Shown piece by piece: positions 43,946 to 54,300 of a stretch of DNA of 64,000 nucleotides (position 1 is its first letter; each line of letters starts with the position of its first letter). The DNA lies in assembly GCA_004791255.1 (NCBI GenBank), contig SRUQ01000002.1, positions 310,001 through 374,000 of the forward strand, given 5' to 3'. The notes beneath the pieces were generated by a model. That model ran no database searches. It had not been told where the DNA came from and saw only the letters and a list, made by a program, of their open reading frames with translations. The position numbers and the translations under genes are program-made. Source of the DNA: a bacterium M00.F.Ca.ET.205.01.1.1 (GTDB lineage: Bacteria > Pseudomonadota > Alphaproteobacteria > Rhizobiales > Rhizobiaceae).

Positions 43946-45049
43946 ATGACGACATCGCTTTTCCAGCCGATCACGCTCGACGGCCTCACCTTCCCCAACC
44001 GCATCGCCGTGGCGCCGATGTGCCAGTATTCGGCCGATGATGGCTGTGCCAGCGACTGGCATCTCTACCACTGGATGAACCTTGCAATGTCCGGCGCGGG
44101 CATGGTCACGGTCGAGATGACCGATGTCGAGCGGCGCGGCCGCATCACGCATGGCTGCCTCGGCCTTTATTCCGAGGACAATGAAGCGGCCGCCCGGCGG
44201 ACGCTGGACGCAGCCCGGCGCGTCGCCGCGCCCGGCACCAAATTCGGCACGCAGCTTGCCCATGCCGGCCGCAAGGCCTCCAATCGCAAGCCCTGGGAAG
44301 GTGGCGGGCCGCTTCAGCCCAGCGAAGACCCCTGGCAGACCATCTCGGCCTCTGCCATCGCCTACGATACCGGCTGGAACGTGCCGCACGCCCTGGCGGA
44401 TGAGGAGGTTCCGCAGCTCATCGAGCGCTTCGTCGAGGCGGCCAGGCGGGCCGAACGCGCCGGCTTCGACTTCATCGAACTGCACGCCGCGCATGGCTAC
44501 CTGATCTTCCAGTTCCTGTCGCCGCTGTCCAACCAGCGCACCGATCGCTGGGGCGGTTCGCTGGAAAACCGCATGCGGCTGGTGGTCGAGATCGCCAAGG
44601 CGGTGCGGAAGGCAGTTCCAAACCTGATGCTCGGCACAAGACTGTCGGTGACGGACTGGGTCGATGGCGGCTTCGGCGTCGAGGACGCGATCGAAGTGGC
44701 GAAGGCGCTGAAGGCGGAGGGCGTCGCCTATCTCTGCTGCTCCAGCGGTGGCAATTCGCCGTTGCAGAAATTGCCCACCGGCCCCGGCTACCAGGTGCAT
44801 CTGGCGGAGGCCGTACGCAAGGGCGCCGATATTCCGACCCGCGCGGTCGGCCTGATCGACGACCCGAAGCAGGCGGAGGCGATCCTTGCCGAGGGCCGCG
44901 CCGACATGGTGGCGCTGGCGCGCGCCTTCCTGGCCGATCCGCGCTGGGGCTGGCGCGCGGCCGCCACGTTCAGCGAAAAAATCCATCCGGCGCCGCAGCT
45001 TGCCCGCTCGGTGACGACGATGCAGCACTGGATGAAGGCGGCAGGCTGA
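43946..45049 (+). CDS. NADH:flavin oxidoreductase, Old Yellow Enzyme family
   Basis: A 367-residue FMN-dependent ene-reductase of the YqjM/XenA class. It shows AVAPMCQYSA with the redox-tuning cysteine C26, the substrate-binding pair in ELHAAHGYLIFQFLSP, and the FMN phosphate region GRADMVALARAFLADP. It reduces activated C=C bonds or nitro compounds with NAD(P)H; the physiological substrate is unknown. GGGAG lies 9-13 bases before the ATG. Confidence 0.94.
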   Translation: MTTSLFQPITLDGLTFPNRIAVAPMCQYSADDGCASDWHLYHWMNLAMSGAGMVTVEMTDVERRGRITHGCLGLYSEDNEAAARRTLDAARRVAAPGTKFGTQLAHAGRKASNRKPWEGGGPLQPSEDPWQTISASAIAYDTGWNVPHALADEEVPQLIERFVEAARRAERAGFDFIELHAAHGYLIFQFLSPLSNQRTDRWGGSLENRMRLVVEIAKAVRKAVPNLMLGTRLSVTDWVDGGFGVEDAIEVAKALKAEGVAYLCCSSGGNSPLQKLPTGPGYQVHLAEAVRKGADIPTRAVGLIDDPKQAEAILAEGRADMVALARAFLADPRWGWRAAATFSEKIHPAPQLARSVTTMQHWMKAAG

Positions 45050-45192
45050 TCGGGCCCTCTCCGATACCGGCATAGCGACGCCGGTATCGGCCCTCTGTCA
45101 GGCCAGCTTGCCACAGCTTCGCTTCAATTTTCTCCGCGAACTGTTACCTTGGGTGGGGCTGCGGCGGGCGCGGCCGGGCTTGGGAGGAAATC

Positions 45193-45510
45193 ATGTCGTT
45201 CAGGACAGTTTTGCCGGCTGCCGCATTGATTACCGTGGCCGGACTTTGGATCGGCGCATCGACACCGGCCAGCGCGCAATATTGCGAGGGTACAGTGCAC
45301 GGCCTGTCCGGGCGCTACAATCTGGCGACCGGCAGCGGCTTTCTCGCGGTACGGGCAAGGCCGAATTCGTCGTCGCGGATGATCGGCCAGCTGTTCAATG
45401 GCGATCACGTCGAGATCTTCGACCGGCGCGGCAACTGGTACCAGGTCGAGATTGGCGGCTCGACCGGCTGGGCCAATGCGCGCTGGCTGCGCAACGACTG
45501 CGGTTACTGA
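45193..45510 (+). CDS. Exported SH3-domain protein
   Basis: A 105-residue secreted protein: signal peptide (cleavage ASA-Q, near residue 30) and one bacterial SH3 domain (GFLAVRARPNSSSRMIGQLF and NWYQVEIGGSTGWANARWL). A cysteine pair (YCEG, NDCGY) could form a disulfide. Such domains bind peptidoglycan or proteins. GGGAGG precedes the ATG. Confidence 0.88.
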   Translation: MSFRTVLPAAALITVAGLWIGASTPASAQYCEGTVHGLSGRYNLATGSGFLAVRARPNSSSRMIGQLFNGDHVEIFDRRGNWYQVEIGGSTGWANARWLRNDCGY

Positions 45511-45604
45511 GGCTGATTCGAAAGTCGCTCCGGGCAGTCTGAGACGTTTGGGCGCAGGCCGACGGTCACGTTTGCAACCAAATTGGCTGCTTTGCGTTGC
45601 GGCC

Positions 45605-45898
45605 ATGATGGACAACAAGCCTTTTGAAACGCCAGTCGTGGTCGAACTCGGCCACGTCGGCAAATATCGCCATATCCGCTCGACCCAGGAGGCGGCGGAA
45701 TGCCTGATGACGGTATGGCCGCTCAATCGTGGCCCCCGTCATCGTGACGCCCTCGACACTTGCCTCAAAGTGCTGGAAGGTTATCGTTCGACGGCGGATG
45801 CCCGCCGGGCGCTTATCGAAGCCGCAAGGGAATCGGAAGTGCTGGTGCCCGAAGACAAGCTGCCAGACGACCGACTGCCCGACGACCGGCTGCATTGA
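45605..45898 (+). CDS. DUF982-family protein
   Basis: A 97-residue protein of the rhizobial DUF982 family (STQEAAECLMTVWPLNRGPRHRDALD is its core). Acidic repeats PDDRLPDDRL end it. DUF982 genes are highly duplicated in rhizobia; the function is unknown. The first ATG is at 45605; a second follows at 45608. Confidence 0.85.
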   Translation: MMDNKPFETPVVVELGHVGKYRHIRSTQEAAECLMTVWPLNRGPRHRDALDTCLKVLEGYRSTADARRALIEAARESEVLVPEDKLPDDRLPDDRLH

Positions 45899-45927
45899 GC
45901 AGTCGGACCTTTCAACCGGAGGTTTTC

Positions 45928-46167
45928 ATGGCGAAGCTGACCTACAAGATCGTCGAGCATGACAATGGCTGGGCCTACAAGGTCGGCGCGACCTTCTCGG
46001 AGACATTTCCCACCCGCCAGGACGCCTTGCGCGCTGCCGAGATCGCGTCAGCCGAACAGCAGGTCGCCGGGTCCACCGACGGTATCCAGTACGAGGATGC
46101 CGATGGCAAATGGCACGAAGAACTGGCCGATGGCCGTGACCGGCCGCAAACCGAAGTCTCCGACTGA
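45928..46167 (+). CDS. DUF2188-family protein
   Basis: A 79-residue cytoplasmic protein of the DUF2188 type (HDNGWAYKVGATFSETFPTRQDALRAAEIAS). CGGAGG lies 6 bases before the ATG. It follows the DUF982 gene by 29 bp. Its stop abuts the convergent hydrolase stop (TGATCA). The role is unknown. Confidence 0.8.
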   Translation: MAKLTYKIVEHDNGWAYKVGATFSETFPTRQDALRAAEIASAEQQVAGSTDGIQYEDADGKWHEELADGRDRPQTEVSD

Positions 46168-47136
46168 TCAGCCAGCAAAAGCGCGCGCCGCGATGCGCTT
46201 GATGAAGGCGACGACCCGTTCGGGTTCGACGAATTGCGGCATGTGACCGAGGCCCTCGACCGGCTCGCAATCGAGCCCGCTGATCTTGTCCCGCATCGGC
46301 TCGCCATGGATGCCCATGCCGATGACGCGGTCGGCGCTGCCGAACAAAATCCCGGCCGGCATGGCGATCTCACCATAGCGTCGCTCGATGCGAGCCAGAT
46401 CCTGTTCGACGGCCACGACATCGGTCGACGTCGCGTAGTAATGCCTGGGCCTCAGGCCGAGCCATCCACCTCCGCCGGTCATGTAGTCGTCGGGCACGGG
46501 TTGTGGCGCGAAGATGAATTGCATCGTCGGCTGTGCGTATTTCAGGCTTGCCGGTATCGCCAGCGAGTAGGCCAGCACCCAGCGCAACAGGCGCGAGGGA
46601 ATGTAGAGCAGATCGAATCTCTGGCGCGCCCCGGTCTCCAGATGCGTCAACGGCGCCAAAAGCGCGATACCCGAAATCGAGCCGGGATGTTCCAGGGCCA
46701 GGGTCAGCGTGATGGCGCCGCCGAGCGAGTGACCGACGACCAACGGCCTGTCCAGCCCCAGTTCCTCGATAAAGCGCCGCACGATCCCGGCCTGCTCGGG
46801 CAAGCGGCCCATCGCTCCCCTCGCCCGCACCGAATAGCCAGAACCCGGACGATCGAGCGCGACCAGCCTGTAGCCGGGGCCGAAACGGCCGAACACGGTG
46901 TGACGGAAATGGTGGAGCTGGGCGCCAAGCCCGTGCACGAAGACGATGGGCCGCCCTTCCCCGACATCGACATAATGGATGCGGTTGCCGTCGATCTCGA
47001 TGAACTTTCCGACCGGCGGAACCAGCCTTTGCGCCTTCGCCGCGATCCAGAACGTCGCCGCGAGCAGACAGGCGACCGCAAGGACCGCAAGCAGGGCAAT
47101 GGCGCCAAGCAGCCACAGCAGAATCGACACCAACAT
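46168..47136 (-). CDS. Membrane-anchored alpha/beta-hydrolase
   Basis: A 322-residue protein with one N-terminal membrane helix (about 4-32), then a hydrolase domain with VFVHGLGAQ, nucleophile elbow VVGHSLGGA (serine about 138), an acid in LFGSADRV and histidine in GLGHMPQFVEPE. The pattern fits the epoxide hydrolase/lipase branch. The catalytic domain probably faces the periplasm. The substrate is unknown. It is divergent from the cinA-like gene. Confidence 0.88.
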   Translation of the reverse strand: MLVSILLWLLGAIALLAVLAVACLLAATFWIAAKAQRLVPPVGKFIEIDGNRIHYVDVGEGRPIVFVHGLGAQLHHFRHTVFGRFGPGYRLVALDRPGSGYSVRARGAMGRLPEQAGIVRRFIEELGLDRPLVVGHSLGGAITLTLALEHPGSISGIALLAPLTHLETGARQRFDLLYIPSRLLRWVLAYSLAIPASLKYAQPTMQFIFAPQPVPDDYMTGGGGWLGLRPRHYYATSTDVVAVEQDLARIERRYGEIAMPAGILFGSADRVIGMGIHGEPMRDKISGLDCEPVEGLGHMPQFVEPERVVAFIKRIAARAFAG

Positions 47137-47263
47137 TCTTTATCCTCGACAGAGCCGCGGCACCTTACCCCTGCGCAATGCCGCCGCAAGACCACATCAG
47201 GCGGCATTGCCGCAGGCGCCTTACCGCGCTATCTCAAGCGACCCCGTCCTGCCGGAGCCTTCC

Positions 47264-48007
47264 ATGCCTGAAATCGTTACAGCCGCCATGCTGGTCATCG
47301 GCGATGAGATCCTGTCCGGCCGCACCAAGGACAAAAACATCGGCCACCTCGCCGACATCATGACGGCGATCGGCATCGACCTGAAGGAGGTGCGTATCGT
47401 TCCCGACGAGGAAGACGAGATTGTCGCCGCGGTCAACGCGGTGCGCGCGCGCTACACCTATGTGTTCACCACGGGCGGCATCGGCCCGACCCATGACGAT
47501 ATAACGGCCGATTCCATTTCCAAGGCCTTCGGCGTGCCTTGCGAATACGATGCCAAGGCCTATGCGCTGCTGGAGGCCAGCTATGCCGCGCGCGACCTCG
47601 AATACACTGAGGCGCGCAAGCGCATGGCGCGGATGCCGCGCGGCGCCGACGCAATCGACAATCCGGTGTCGGTCGCGCCTGGTTTCCGCATCGGCAACGT
47701 GCATGTCATGGCCGGCGTGCCGGCGATCTTCCAGGCCATGCTCGACAATGTCGTGCCGACGCTGAGGGCCGGAACGAAGATGTTGTCGGCGACGGTGCAC
47801 TGCCCGTTCGGTGAAGGCCTGGTCGGCGGACCGCTGGCCGACATCCAGAAAGCCCATCCCGACACCATCATCGGCTCCTACCCGAAATATGGCGACGGCA
47901 AGTTCTGGACCGAACTGGTGGTTCGCGCCCGCAGCCAGGACGCGCTGGACGCCGCGCGCGCCGATGTCGAAGCCATGGTGGCCGGTTTCGCCAAGAGTGC
48001 GCGCTGA
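47264..48007 (+). CDS. CinA-type molybdopterin-binding domain protein
   Basis: A 247-residue protein matching the N-terminal MoCF domain of CinA (VIGDEILSGRTKDKNIGHLA and VFTTGGIGPTHDDITA with the family TGG-GPT loop). It lacks the C-terminal nicotinamide mononucleotide amidohydrolase domain of full CinA, so it is the short form typical of alphaproteobacteria. The function may be related to ADP-ribose or nicotinamide nucleotide turnover, by family analogy only. CGGAG precedes ATG 47264. Confidence 0.88.
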   Translation: MPEIVTAAMLVIGDEILSGRTKDKNIGHLADIMTAIGIDLKEVRIVPDEEDEIVAAVNAVRARYTYVFTTGGIGPTHDDITADSISKAFGVPCEYDAKAYALLEASYAARDLEYTEARKRMARMPRGADAIDNPVSVAPGFRIGNVHVMAGVPAIFQAMLDNVVPTLRAGTKMLSATVHCPFGEGLVGGPLADIQKAHPDTIIGSYPKYGDGKFWTELVVRARSQDALDAARADVEAMVAGFAKSAR

Positions 48008-48088
48008 TCCGCGCCCCGGCCGGAACCAAGCACGGCATTGCGACGTTTCCTTCAGGCGAGTTCCGTTGCTCGCAAAATGAGGGATTTC

Positions 48089-48922
48089 ATGCGCTTCAAG
48101 ACAATCGTTGCCATTCTGCAGAACGAGCAGGACGCCGAGCGCGTGCTCGACTGCGCCATTCCGCTTGCCAGCCGCTTTGAAAGCCACCTGATCGGCATCC
48201 ATGCCGAAGCGCTTCCGGTGCCCTACACTTCGGCTACCGGCTTTCCGGACACCGAATTCCTGCAAGTGTCGGCCGACATGAACCGGGAACGCGCCGAGAA
48301 GCTGCAGGCCGCCTTTCTCAGGCGTGTCGAGGATTCCGGACTGTCGTTCGAATGGCGCAGCCTGGAGAGCTTTTCCGGCGACAGCGCGCTGAGCGGCATT
48401 TCGAGCGTCCGTGCCGCCGATTTGATCATCGCGGCGCAACGCGATACCGGTGGCGACCCGAGTGCCGATGTCGACACACTGGTCTATGATGCCGGCCGGC
48501 CGGTACTTGTGGTGCCGCATAACGGGCCGCTGCTCACCACATTCAGGCGTGTGCTGCTCGCCTGGAATGGCAGCAAGGAAGCCGCGCGCGCCGCCTTCGA
48601 TGCGTTACCCTTCATCATCGAAGCCGAGAAAACGGACATTTTGGTCATCGATCCACCCGAAACGCTCGACGAGAGCCCCGAGGCGGCGGGCGCCGAAATC
48701 GCCTCCGCTTTGTCACGCCACGGCGCCACGGTCAGCGTCTCGGTGCAGAAATCGGGGGGCGCCTCGGTCGATGAGATGATCCAGACCAGAATCGCCGAGA
48801 GCGGCGCCGACCTTTTGGTGCTTGGCGCCTACAGCCACTCGTGGCTGCGCCAGCTGCTGTTCGGCGGGGTGACACGCTCGGTGCTGCGCACCGTGCCGGT
48901 GGCGGCTTTCCTGTCGCGATAA
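48089..48922 (+). CDS. Universal stress protein, tandem UspA domains
   Basis: A 277-residue cytoplasmic protein with two UspA halves. The second shows the ATP-type motif G-x2-G-x9-G(S/T) in part ([23 protein letters not shown]). The first (1-150) lacks it. USPs with two domains act in stress survival; the ligand may be ATP. GAGGG lies 5 bases before ATG 48089, favoured over the upstream ATG 48077. Confidence 0.88.
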   Translation: MRFKTIVAILQNEQDAERVLDCAIPLASRFESHLIGIHAEALPVPYTSATGFPDTEFLQVSADMNRERAEKLQAAFLRRVEDSGLSFEWRSLESFSGDSALSGISSVRAADLIIAAQRDTGGDPSADVDTLVYDAGRPVLVVPHNGPLLTTFRRVLLAWNGSKEAARAAFDALPFIIEAEKTDILVIDPPETLDESPEAAGAEIASALSRHGATVSVSVQKSGGASVDEMIQTRIAESGADLLVLGAYSHSWLRQLLFGGVTRSVLRTVPVAAFLSR

Positions 48923-49037
48923 GTCCACAGCGATCGCTTCCCGCCACCTTGCCAAGGGCGGGGTTTTCCAGTTAATTCCGCGCGCATTCCCCTGTTTTCT
49001 TGCGCGCGGTGGCCGCGTGCTGCGGAGTGCGCGAAAA

Positions 49038-49538
49038 ATGTCCCTTCCCGAAAAAGCCTTCCCGGTCTCCTGGGACCAGTTCCACCGCGACGCCCGCGCG
49101 CTTGCCTGGCGGCTTGCGGGCGCCAACAAGGACCAGTGGAAAGCCATCGTCTGCATCACGCGCGGCGGGCTGGTGCCTGCCGCCATCATCTCGCGCGAAC
49201 TCGGGATCCGCATCATCGAGACGGTCTGCGTGGCCTCCTATCACGATTATACCAGCCAGGGTCAGTTGCAGGTGCTGAAGGAGATCACGCCAGCGCTGCT
49301 CGCCGACGACGGCGCCGGCGTGCTGATCATCGACGACCTGACCGACACCGGCAAGACGGCTGGCATCGTGCGAGCCATGATGCCGAAGGCGCACTTCGCC
49401 ACCGTCTACGCCAAGCCGAAAGGCCGGCCTCTGGTCGATACTTTCATCACCGAAGTCAGCCAAGACACCTGGATCTATTTTCCCTGGGACATGGGCTTCA
49501 CCTACCAGAAACCGATCGCTGACGACCACGCTGGCTGA
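49038..49538 (+). CDS. gpt: Xanthine-guanine phosphoribosyltransferase
   Basis: A 166-residue salvage enzyme that couples xanthine or guanine to PRPP. The PRPP loop [14 protein letters not shown] is at about 98-111, the early [10 protein letters not shown] segment is intact, and YFPWDMG is the family C-terminal motif. Length and motifs match the Escherichia coli Gpt type. ATG 49038 is chosen over 49017 as the family N-terminus begins close to [11 protein letters not shown]. Confidence 0.93.
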   Translation: MSLPEKAFPVSWDQFHRDARALAWRLAGANKDQWKAIVCITRGGLVPAAIISRELGIRIIETVCVASYHDYTSQGQLQVLKEITPALLADDGAGVLIIDDLTDTGKTAGIVRAMMPKAHFATVYAKPKGRPLVDTFITEVSQDTWIYFPWDMGFTYQKPIADDHAG

Positions 49539-49748
49539 TTCGAAATTCGCCGTCTCTTTCGGATGACGCGCCGCCAGCGGTGACTTTTGCTTCCCTGGAT
49601 GGATCCGCGAAGCAAGATATCCTGTGAAATCGACCTTTGTTGGCGGAAATCGGCCGTCCCAACCAAAGTTTTTACTTTTATTGCCGACAATTGGCCGTAA
49701 GATTCGTGAGACGGCAAACGATTCTGGAGGCTGGGGCTAGCTTCTCCG

Positions 49749-50237
49749 ATGTTGACGAGGCCAACGACGCATAACCATCTGGCCGAAAGGGTCCGGCGAC
49801 TCTTCGGCACCGCGCCGTGCCGCCTGCAGGTTGCCGCCTTGCCCTGGCGCGAGACCGAGGGTGGTGTCGAGATCATGCTGATCACCAGCCGCGATACCGG
49901 TCGATGGGTGTTGCCGAAGGGCTGGCCAGAAGCCCGCGAACCGCTTTGCGAGGCGGCGGCGCGCGAGGCCGGCGAGGAGGCCGGATTGCGCGGGACGGTC
50001 TCGCACCTGGAAGCTGGCCGCTATTTCTATGCCAAGGCGCTGGCCTCGGGCGAGGAAGTGCCGTGCGAGGTGCTGGTGTTTCCGCTGCATGTCGAAAAGA
50101 TCGCCGACCGGTGGAAGGAAAAGCGCTCCCGAACCCGCAAATGGGTCAATTCCAGCGAAGCGGTGCGCATGATCAACGAACCCGATCTTTGCCAGATCAT
50201 CGCCTATTTCTGCGCCGACCCGCACCGGTTTCCGTGA
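49749..50237 (+). CDS. Nudix hydrolase, diphosphoinositol-polyphosphate type
   Basis: A 162-residue nudix protein: VLPKGWPEAREPLCEAAAREAGEEAGL contains the nudix box G-x5-E-x7-REAGEEAGL at about 58-80. The LPKGWPE opening is typical of the DIPP/NUDT3 branch. It may hydrolyse diphosphoinositol or dinucleoside polyphosphates; the substrate is not predictable with certainty. No Shine-Dalgarno is obvious at ATG 49749. Confidence 0.85.
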   Translation: MLTRPTTHNHLAERVRRLFGTAPCRLQVAALPWRETEGGVEIMLITSRDTGRWVLPKGWPEAREPLCEAAAREAGEEAGLRGTVSHLEAGRYFYAKALASGEEVPCEVLVFPLHVEKIADRWKEKRSRTRKWVNSSEAVRMINEPDLCQIIAYFCADPHRFP

Positions 50238-50346
50238 TCGAGCGCCCTGCGCTTGTATCGCGGCAGACTCACAACCATACGATGTGGCGGATGAATGGTT
50301 TGATAATTATTCTCTGCTAGGAATTGGCCAACCTGGCGTTTCATCG

Positions 50347-50658
50347 ATGGCGAATCCTTTAGACTCACCCCAGCAAGATCCCGGCGAGCCGCAGCGCGAG
50401 CATCGTCCACGCGTGCTCAAGGGCGGGTCCATAATCACCGGGATTCAAAACTCCGAAATCGCCGTTACGCTGCGCAACCAACATGCTGGCGGCGCCGAAT
50501 TGAAAATACCGCTGGAGGCGCGTGTCCCCGACCGTTTCCTTCTTTATGTACCGCTCGACGGCATCGCCTATCGCTGCGAGGTCCGCTGGCGCCGGAACGA
50601 CCGGATCGGCGTGCAGTTCACCGGCACCGAGCCGAAGCCGAAGCTGCATTACGGCTGA
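50347..50658 (+). CDS. Small PilZ-domain protein
   Basis: A 103-residue protein consisting of a lone PilZ-like domain (HRPRVLKGGSIITG, the arginine motif, then RRNDRIGVQFTG). The DxSxxG motif is degenerate (NQHAGGAEL), so c-di-GMP binding is doubtful. Start ATG 50347; the longer frame from 50284 adds an unrelated tail. A third PilZ domain in the window after the tandem protein at 21.5 kb. Confidence 0.7.
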   Translation: MANPLDSPQQDPGEPQREHRPRVLKGGSIITGIQNSEIAVTLRNQHAGGAELKIPLEARVPDRFLLYVPLDGIAYRCEVRWRRNDRIGVQFTGTEPKPKLHYG

Positions 50659-51024
50659 ACCACCGCTTGCCAGTCTGCAAGGTGCATAACCCCGACGAAG
50701 GTCTCCTGCCCGTCGGCGGTTCGCCAACCCGCCACCCGAAACTGCAATTTCTATCCCCGTTATCCACATGTGTGACACACAAGATGTTGGGGTCACAAAA
50801 GCTACGCAAACGAATCCTTGACGGTTCGAAACGAGTCGCCTTTTATAGGCCATGCGCTCCTGTTGAGAGCGCGACCGGAAAGTTCTGAGCCCGGTCTTTT
50901 TTCCCGGATTATGTGCGTTTTGCCCGCATTTCCGCCTGTTTACGAGGCCGGCGGAAGCGTTGGGATTGTGGGGTGGTGGGGCGACGAAAGGGAGAATTGT
51001 CGGACTGGAATAAATTGTCTGTTA

Positions 51025-51071
51025 ACACTATATTTAGTGTTTGCAGGCAGGTTCGGCGCTAGATAATGTGA
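51025..51071 (+). promoter_or_regulatory. Tandem NrdR boxes upstream of nrdJ
   Basis: Box one ACACTATATTTAGTGT (51025-51040) matches the NrdR consensus acaCwAtATaTwGtgt at all but one position. Box two (51056-51071) matches about 11 of 16. Their starts are 31 bp apart, three helical turns, the spacing required by NrdR, which represses ribonucleotide reductase genes when ATP/dATP is bound. Confidence 0.85.
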
Positions 51072-51072
51072 A

Positions 51073-51092
51073 ATTCCCTCCCGTGAGGGAAT
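51073..51092 (+). promoter_or_regulatory. Perfect hairpin next to NrdR boxes
   Basis: ATTCCCTC (51073-51080) pairs with GAGGGAAT (51085-51092) over a CCGT loop. It starts 2 bp after NrdR box two, so it may lie at the start of the nrdJ leader or overlap the promoter. Confidence 0.4.
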
Positions 51093-51301
51093 CGAAAAAA
51101 TCAGATTTGAGGGACCCGCGGATTTCATCGGCGCGTTGGATTGTGGCTTCGTAAGGAGTTCGACCCGCAAGAGCCGAGGGGAGACCGCGACATGGACAGC
51201 CGGCCGTTTTCGAACGCCGGCAGACGGCGGGCTTGCGCGTTCGCATTGGGGGCAGAAATTCCCCGACGAAAGCGCTATATATAGACAAAAGGACAGGACA
51301 A

Positions 51302-54300
51302 ATGCGCATCGAGCGTCGCTTCACCAAGCCAGGGCAATCTGCTTATGCGGAGATCGAATTCCGCAAGGCGCTTTCCGAGATCAAGAATCCGGATGGCTCG
51401 GTGGTGTTCCGCTTGGACAATATCGACGTGCCGGCGCAGTTCTCCCAGGTCGCCGCCGACATCCTGGCGCAGAAGTATTTCCGCAAAGCCGGCGTGCCCG
51501 CGCGGCTGAAGAAGGTCGAGGAGAACGACGTCCCCTCCTTCCTGTGGCGTTCCGTCGCCGACGAAGCCGAACTTGCCAAGCTGCCCGAAGCTGAACGCTA
51601 CGGTTCCGAGGCCGACGCCCGCCAGGTCTTCGACCGGCTGGCCGGCACCTGGACCTATTGGGGCTGGAAGGGCGGCTACTTCAAGTCGGAAGACGATGCC
51701 CGCGCTTTCCGCGATGAGCTTGCCTATATGCTGGCCACCCAGCGCGTGGCGCCGAACTCGCCGCAATGGTTCAACACCGGCCTGCACTGGGCCTATGGCA
51801 TCGATGGCCCGAGCCAGGGCCACTTCTATGTCGACCCCTTCACCGGCAAGCTGACCAAGTCGAAGTCCTCCTACGAGCATCCGCAGCCGCATGCCTGCTT
51901 CATCCAGGGCGTGCAGGACGACCTCGTCAACGAAGGCGGCATCATGGACCTCTGGGTGCGTGAAGCGCGCCTGTTCAAATACGGCTCGGGCACCGGCTCG
52001 AACTTCTCGTTCCTGCGCGGCGAAGGCGAAAAGCTGTCCGGCGGCGGACGCTCGTCCGGCCTGATGAGCTTCCTCAAGATCGGCGACCGCGCCGCGGGCG
52101 CCATCAAGTCGGGCGGCACGACGCGCCGCGCCGCCAAGATGGTCATCGTCGATGCCGACCATCCCGATATCGAGGAATTCATCGACTGGAAGGTCAATGA
52201 AGAGCAAAAGGTCGCCTCGCTGGTGACCGGCTCCAAGATCGTCAAGAAGCACCTCGAACTTATCATGAAGGCCTGCGTCAACTGCGAAGGCCATGACGAC
52301 GATTGCTTCGACCCGGCCATCAACACCGCGCTGAAGCGCGAGATCAAGGCGGCCAAGAAGTCGGCGGTGCCGGAGAACTACATCTACCGCGTCATCCAGT
52401 TCGCCAAGCAGGGCTACACTTCGATGTCGTTCAAGACCTACGACACCGACTGGGATTCGGATGCCTACCTCACCGTTTCCGGCCAGAACTCCAACAATTC
52501 GGTGTCGCTGAAGGACAATTTCCTGCGCGCCGTCGAGGACGATGGCGACTGGCACCTGACCGCCCGCAAGGACGGCAAGGTCTTGAAGACGCTGAAGGCC
52601 AGGGACCTCTGGGAAAAGATCGGCTACGCCGCCTGGGCATCCGCGGATCCCGGCCTGCATTTCAACACGACGATGAACGACTGGCACACCTGCGCGTCCG
52701 CCGGTGCGATCCGGGCCTCCAACCCGTGCTCGGAATACATGTTCCTCGACGACACGGCCTGCAACCTCGCCTCGATTAATCTGCTCCCTTACCGCAATAC
52801 CGACGGCACCATCGATATCGCTGCCTATGAGCACACGGTGCGGCTGTGGACCGTCGTTCTCGAAATCTCGGTGATGATGGCGCAGTTCCCGTCGAAGGAG
52901 ATCGCCAAGCTCTCCTACGACTACCGCACGCTCGGTCTCGGCTACGCCAACATCGGCGGCCTGCTGATGACCTCGGGCATTTCCTATGACTCGGACGAGG
53001 GCCGCGCCATCTGCGCCGCGCTCACCGCTGTCATGACCGGCATTGCCTACGCCACCTCGGCAGAGATGGCTTCCGAGCTCGGCGCCTTCCCCGATTACGA
53101 CCGCAACGCACAAAACATGCTGCGCGTCATGCGCAACCATCGCCGCGCTGCTTACGGGGACAAGGACGGCTACGAGAAGCTCGCCGTCAATCCGGTGCCG
53201 CTGGTCGCTGCCGATTTGAAGCAGCAGGACCTGGCGACCCACGCCAAGGCAGCCTGGGACCGCGCCATCGAGCTTGGCGAGGAGCATGGCTACCGCAACG
53301 CGCAGGCCACCGTCATCGCGCCGACCGGCACGATCGGCCTGGTCATGGATTGCGACACCACCGGCATCGAGCCCGACTTCGCCCTGGTGAAGTTCAAGAA
53401 GCTGGCCGGCGGCGGCTATTTCAAGATCATCAACCGCGCCGTGCCGGAAGCGCTGCGCACGCTCGGCTATTCCGAAGCCCAGATCGGCGAGATGGAGGCC
53501 TATGCGGTCGGCCACGGCAACCTCAACCAGGCGCCGGCCATCAACCCCGGCTCGCTCAAGGCCAAGGGCTTCACCGACGACAAGATCGCGGCGCTCAACG
53601 CCGCGCTGAAGTCGGCCTTCGACATCAAGTTCGTCTTCAACCAGTGGACGCTGGGTGCCGACTGGGTGAAGGAGACGTTTGGCTTCACCGACGAGCAGCT
53701 CAACGATTTCTCGTTCGAGATGCTGCCGGCGCTGGGCTTCTCCCGCAAGGACATCGAGGCCGCCAACATCCATGTCTGCGGTGCGATGACGCTGGAAGGC
53801 GCGCCCTTCCTGAAGGCCGAACACCTGGCGGTGTTCGACTGCGCCAGCCCCTGCGGCAAGATCGGCAAGCGCTCGCTGTCCATCAACAGCCACATCCAGA
53901 TGATGGCGGCGGCACAGCCCTTCATCTCGGGCGCCATCTCCAAGACCATCAACATGCCCAACGACGCGACGGTGGAGGACGCCAAGAGCGCCTACATGCT
54001 GTCGTGGAAGCTGGCGCTGAAGGCCAACGCGCTCTACCGCGACGGCTCGAAGCTGTCGCAGCCGCTCAATGCCTCGCTGCTCGCCGATGGCGAGGAGGAC
54101 GAGGACGATGCGGTCGAGCAGCTGATCCAAGCACCGGCCGCCGCGCGTGCGGCGCAGATCACCGAGCGCATCGTCGAGCGCATCATTGAGCGCGTGTCGC
54201 GCGAGCAGGAAAAGCTGCCCGGCCGCCGCAAGGGCTACACCCAGAAGGCCAAGATCGGTGGCAACACCATCTTCCTGCGCACCGGCGAATATGACGATGG

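Larger units (their letters stand above)
50659..51301. other. 643-bp intergenic/leader region upstream of nrdJ
   Basis: It holds a perfect DnaA box TTATCCACA (50760-50768), two NrdR boxes (51025-51071), a hairpin at 51073-51092 and about 200 bp of leader before nrdJ. No gene is credible here. I looked for an adenosylcobalamin riboswitch and saw no B12 box. Confidence 0.5.

Noticed and set aside
50659..51301. Adenosylcobalamin riboswitch before nrdJ
   Set aside because: No B12-box sequence or fitting fold seen; the NrdR boxes explain regulation better.
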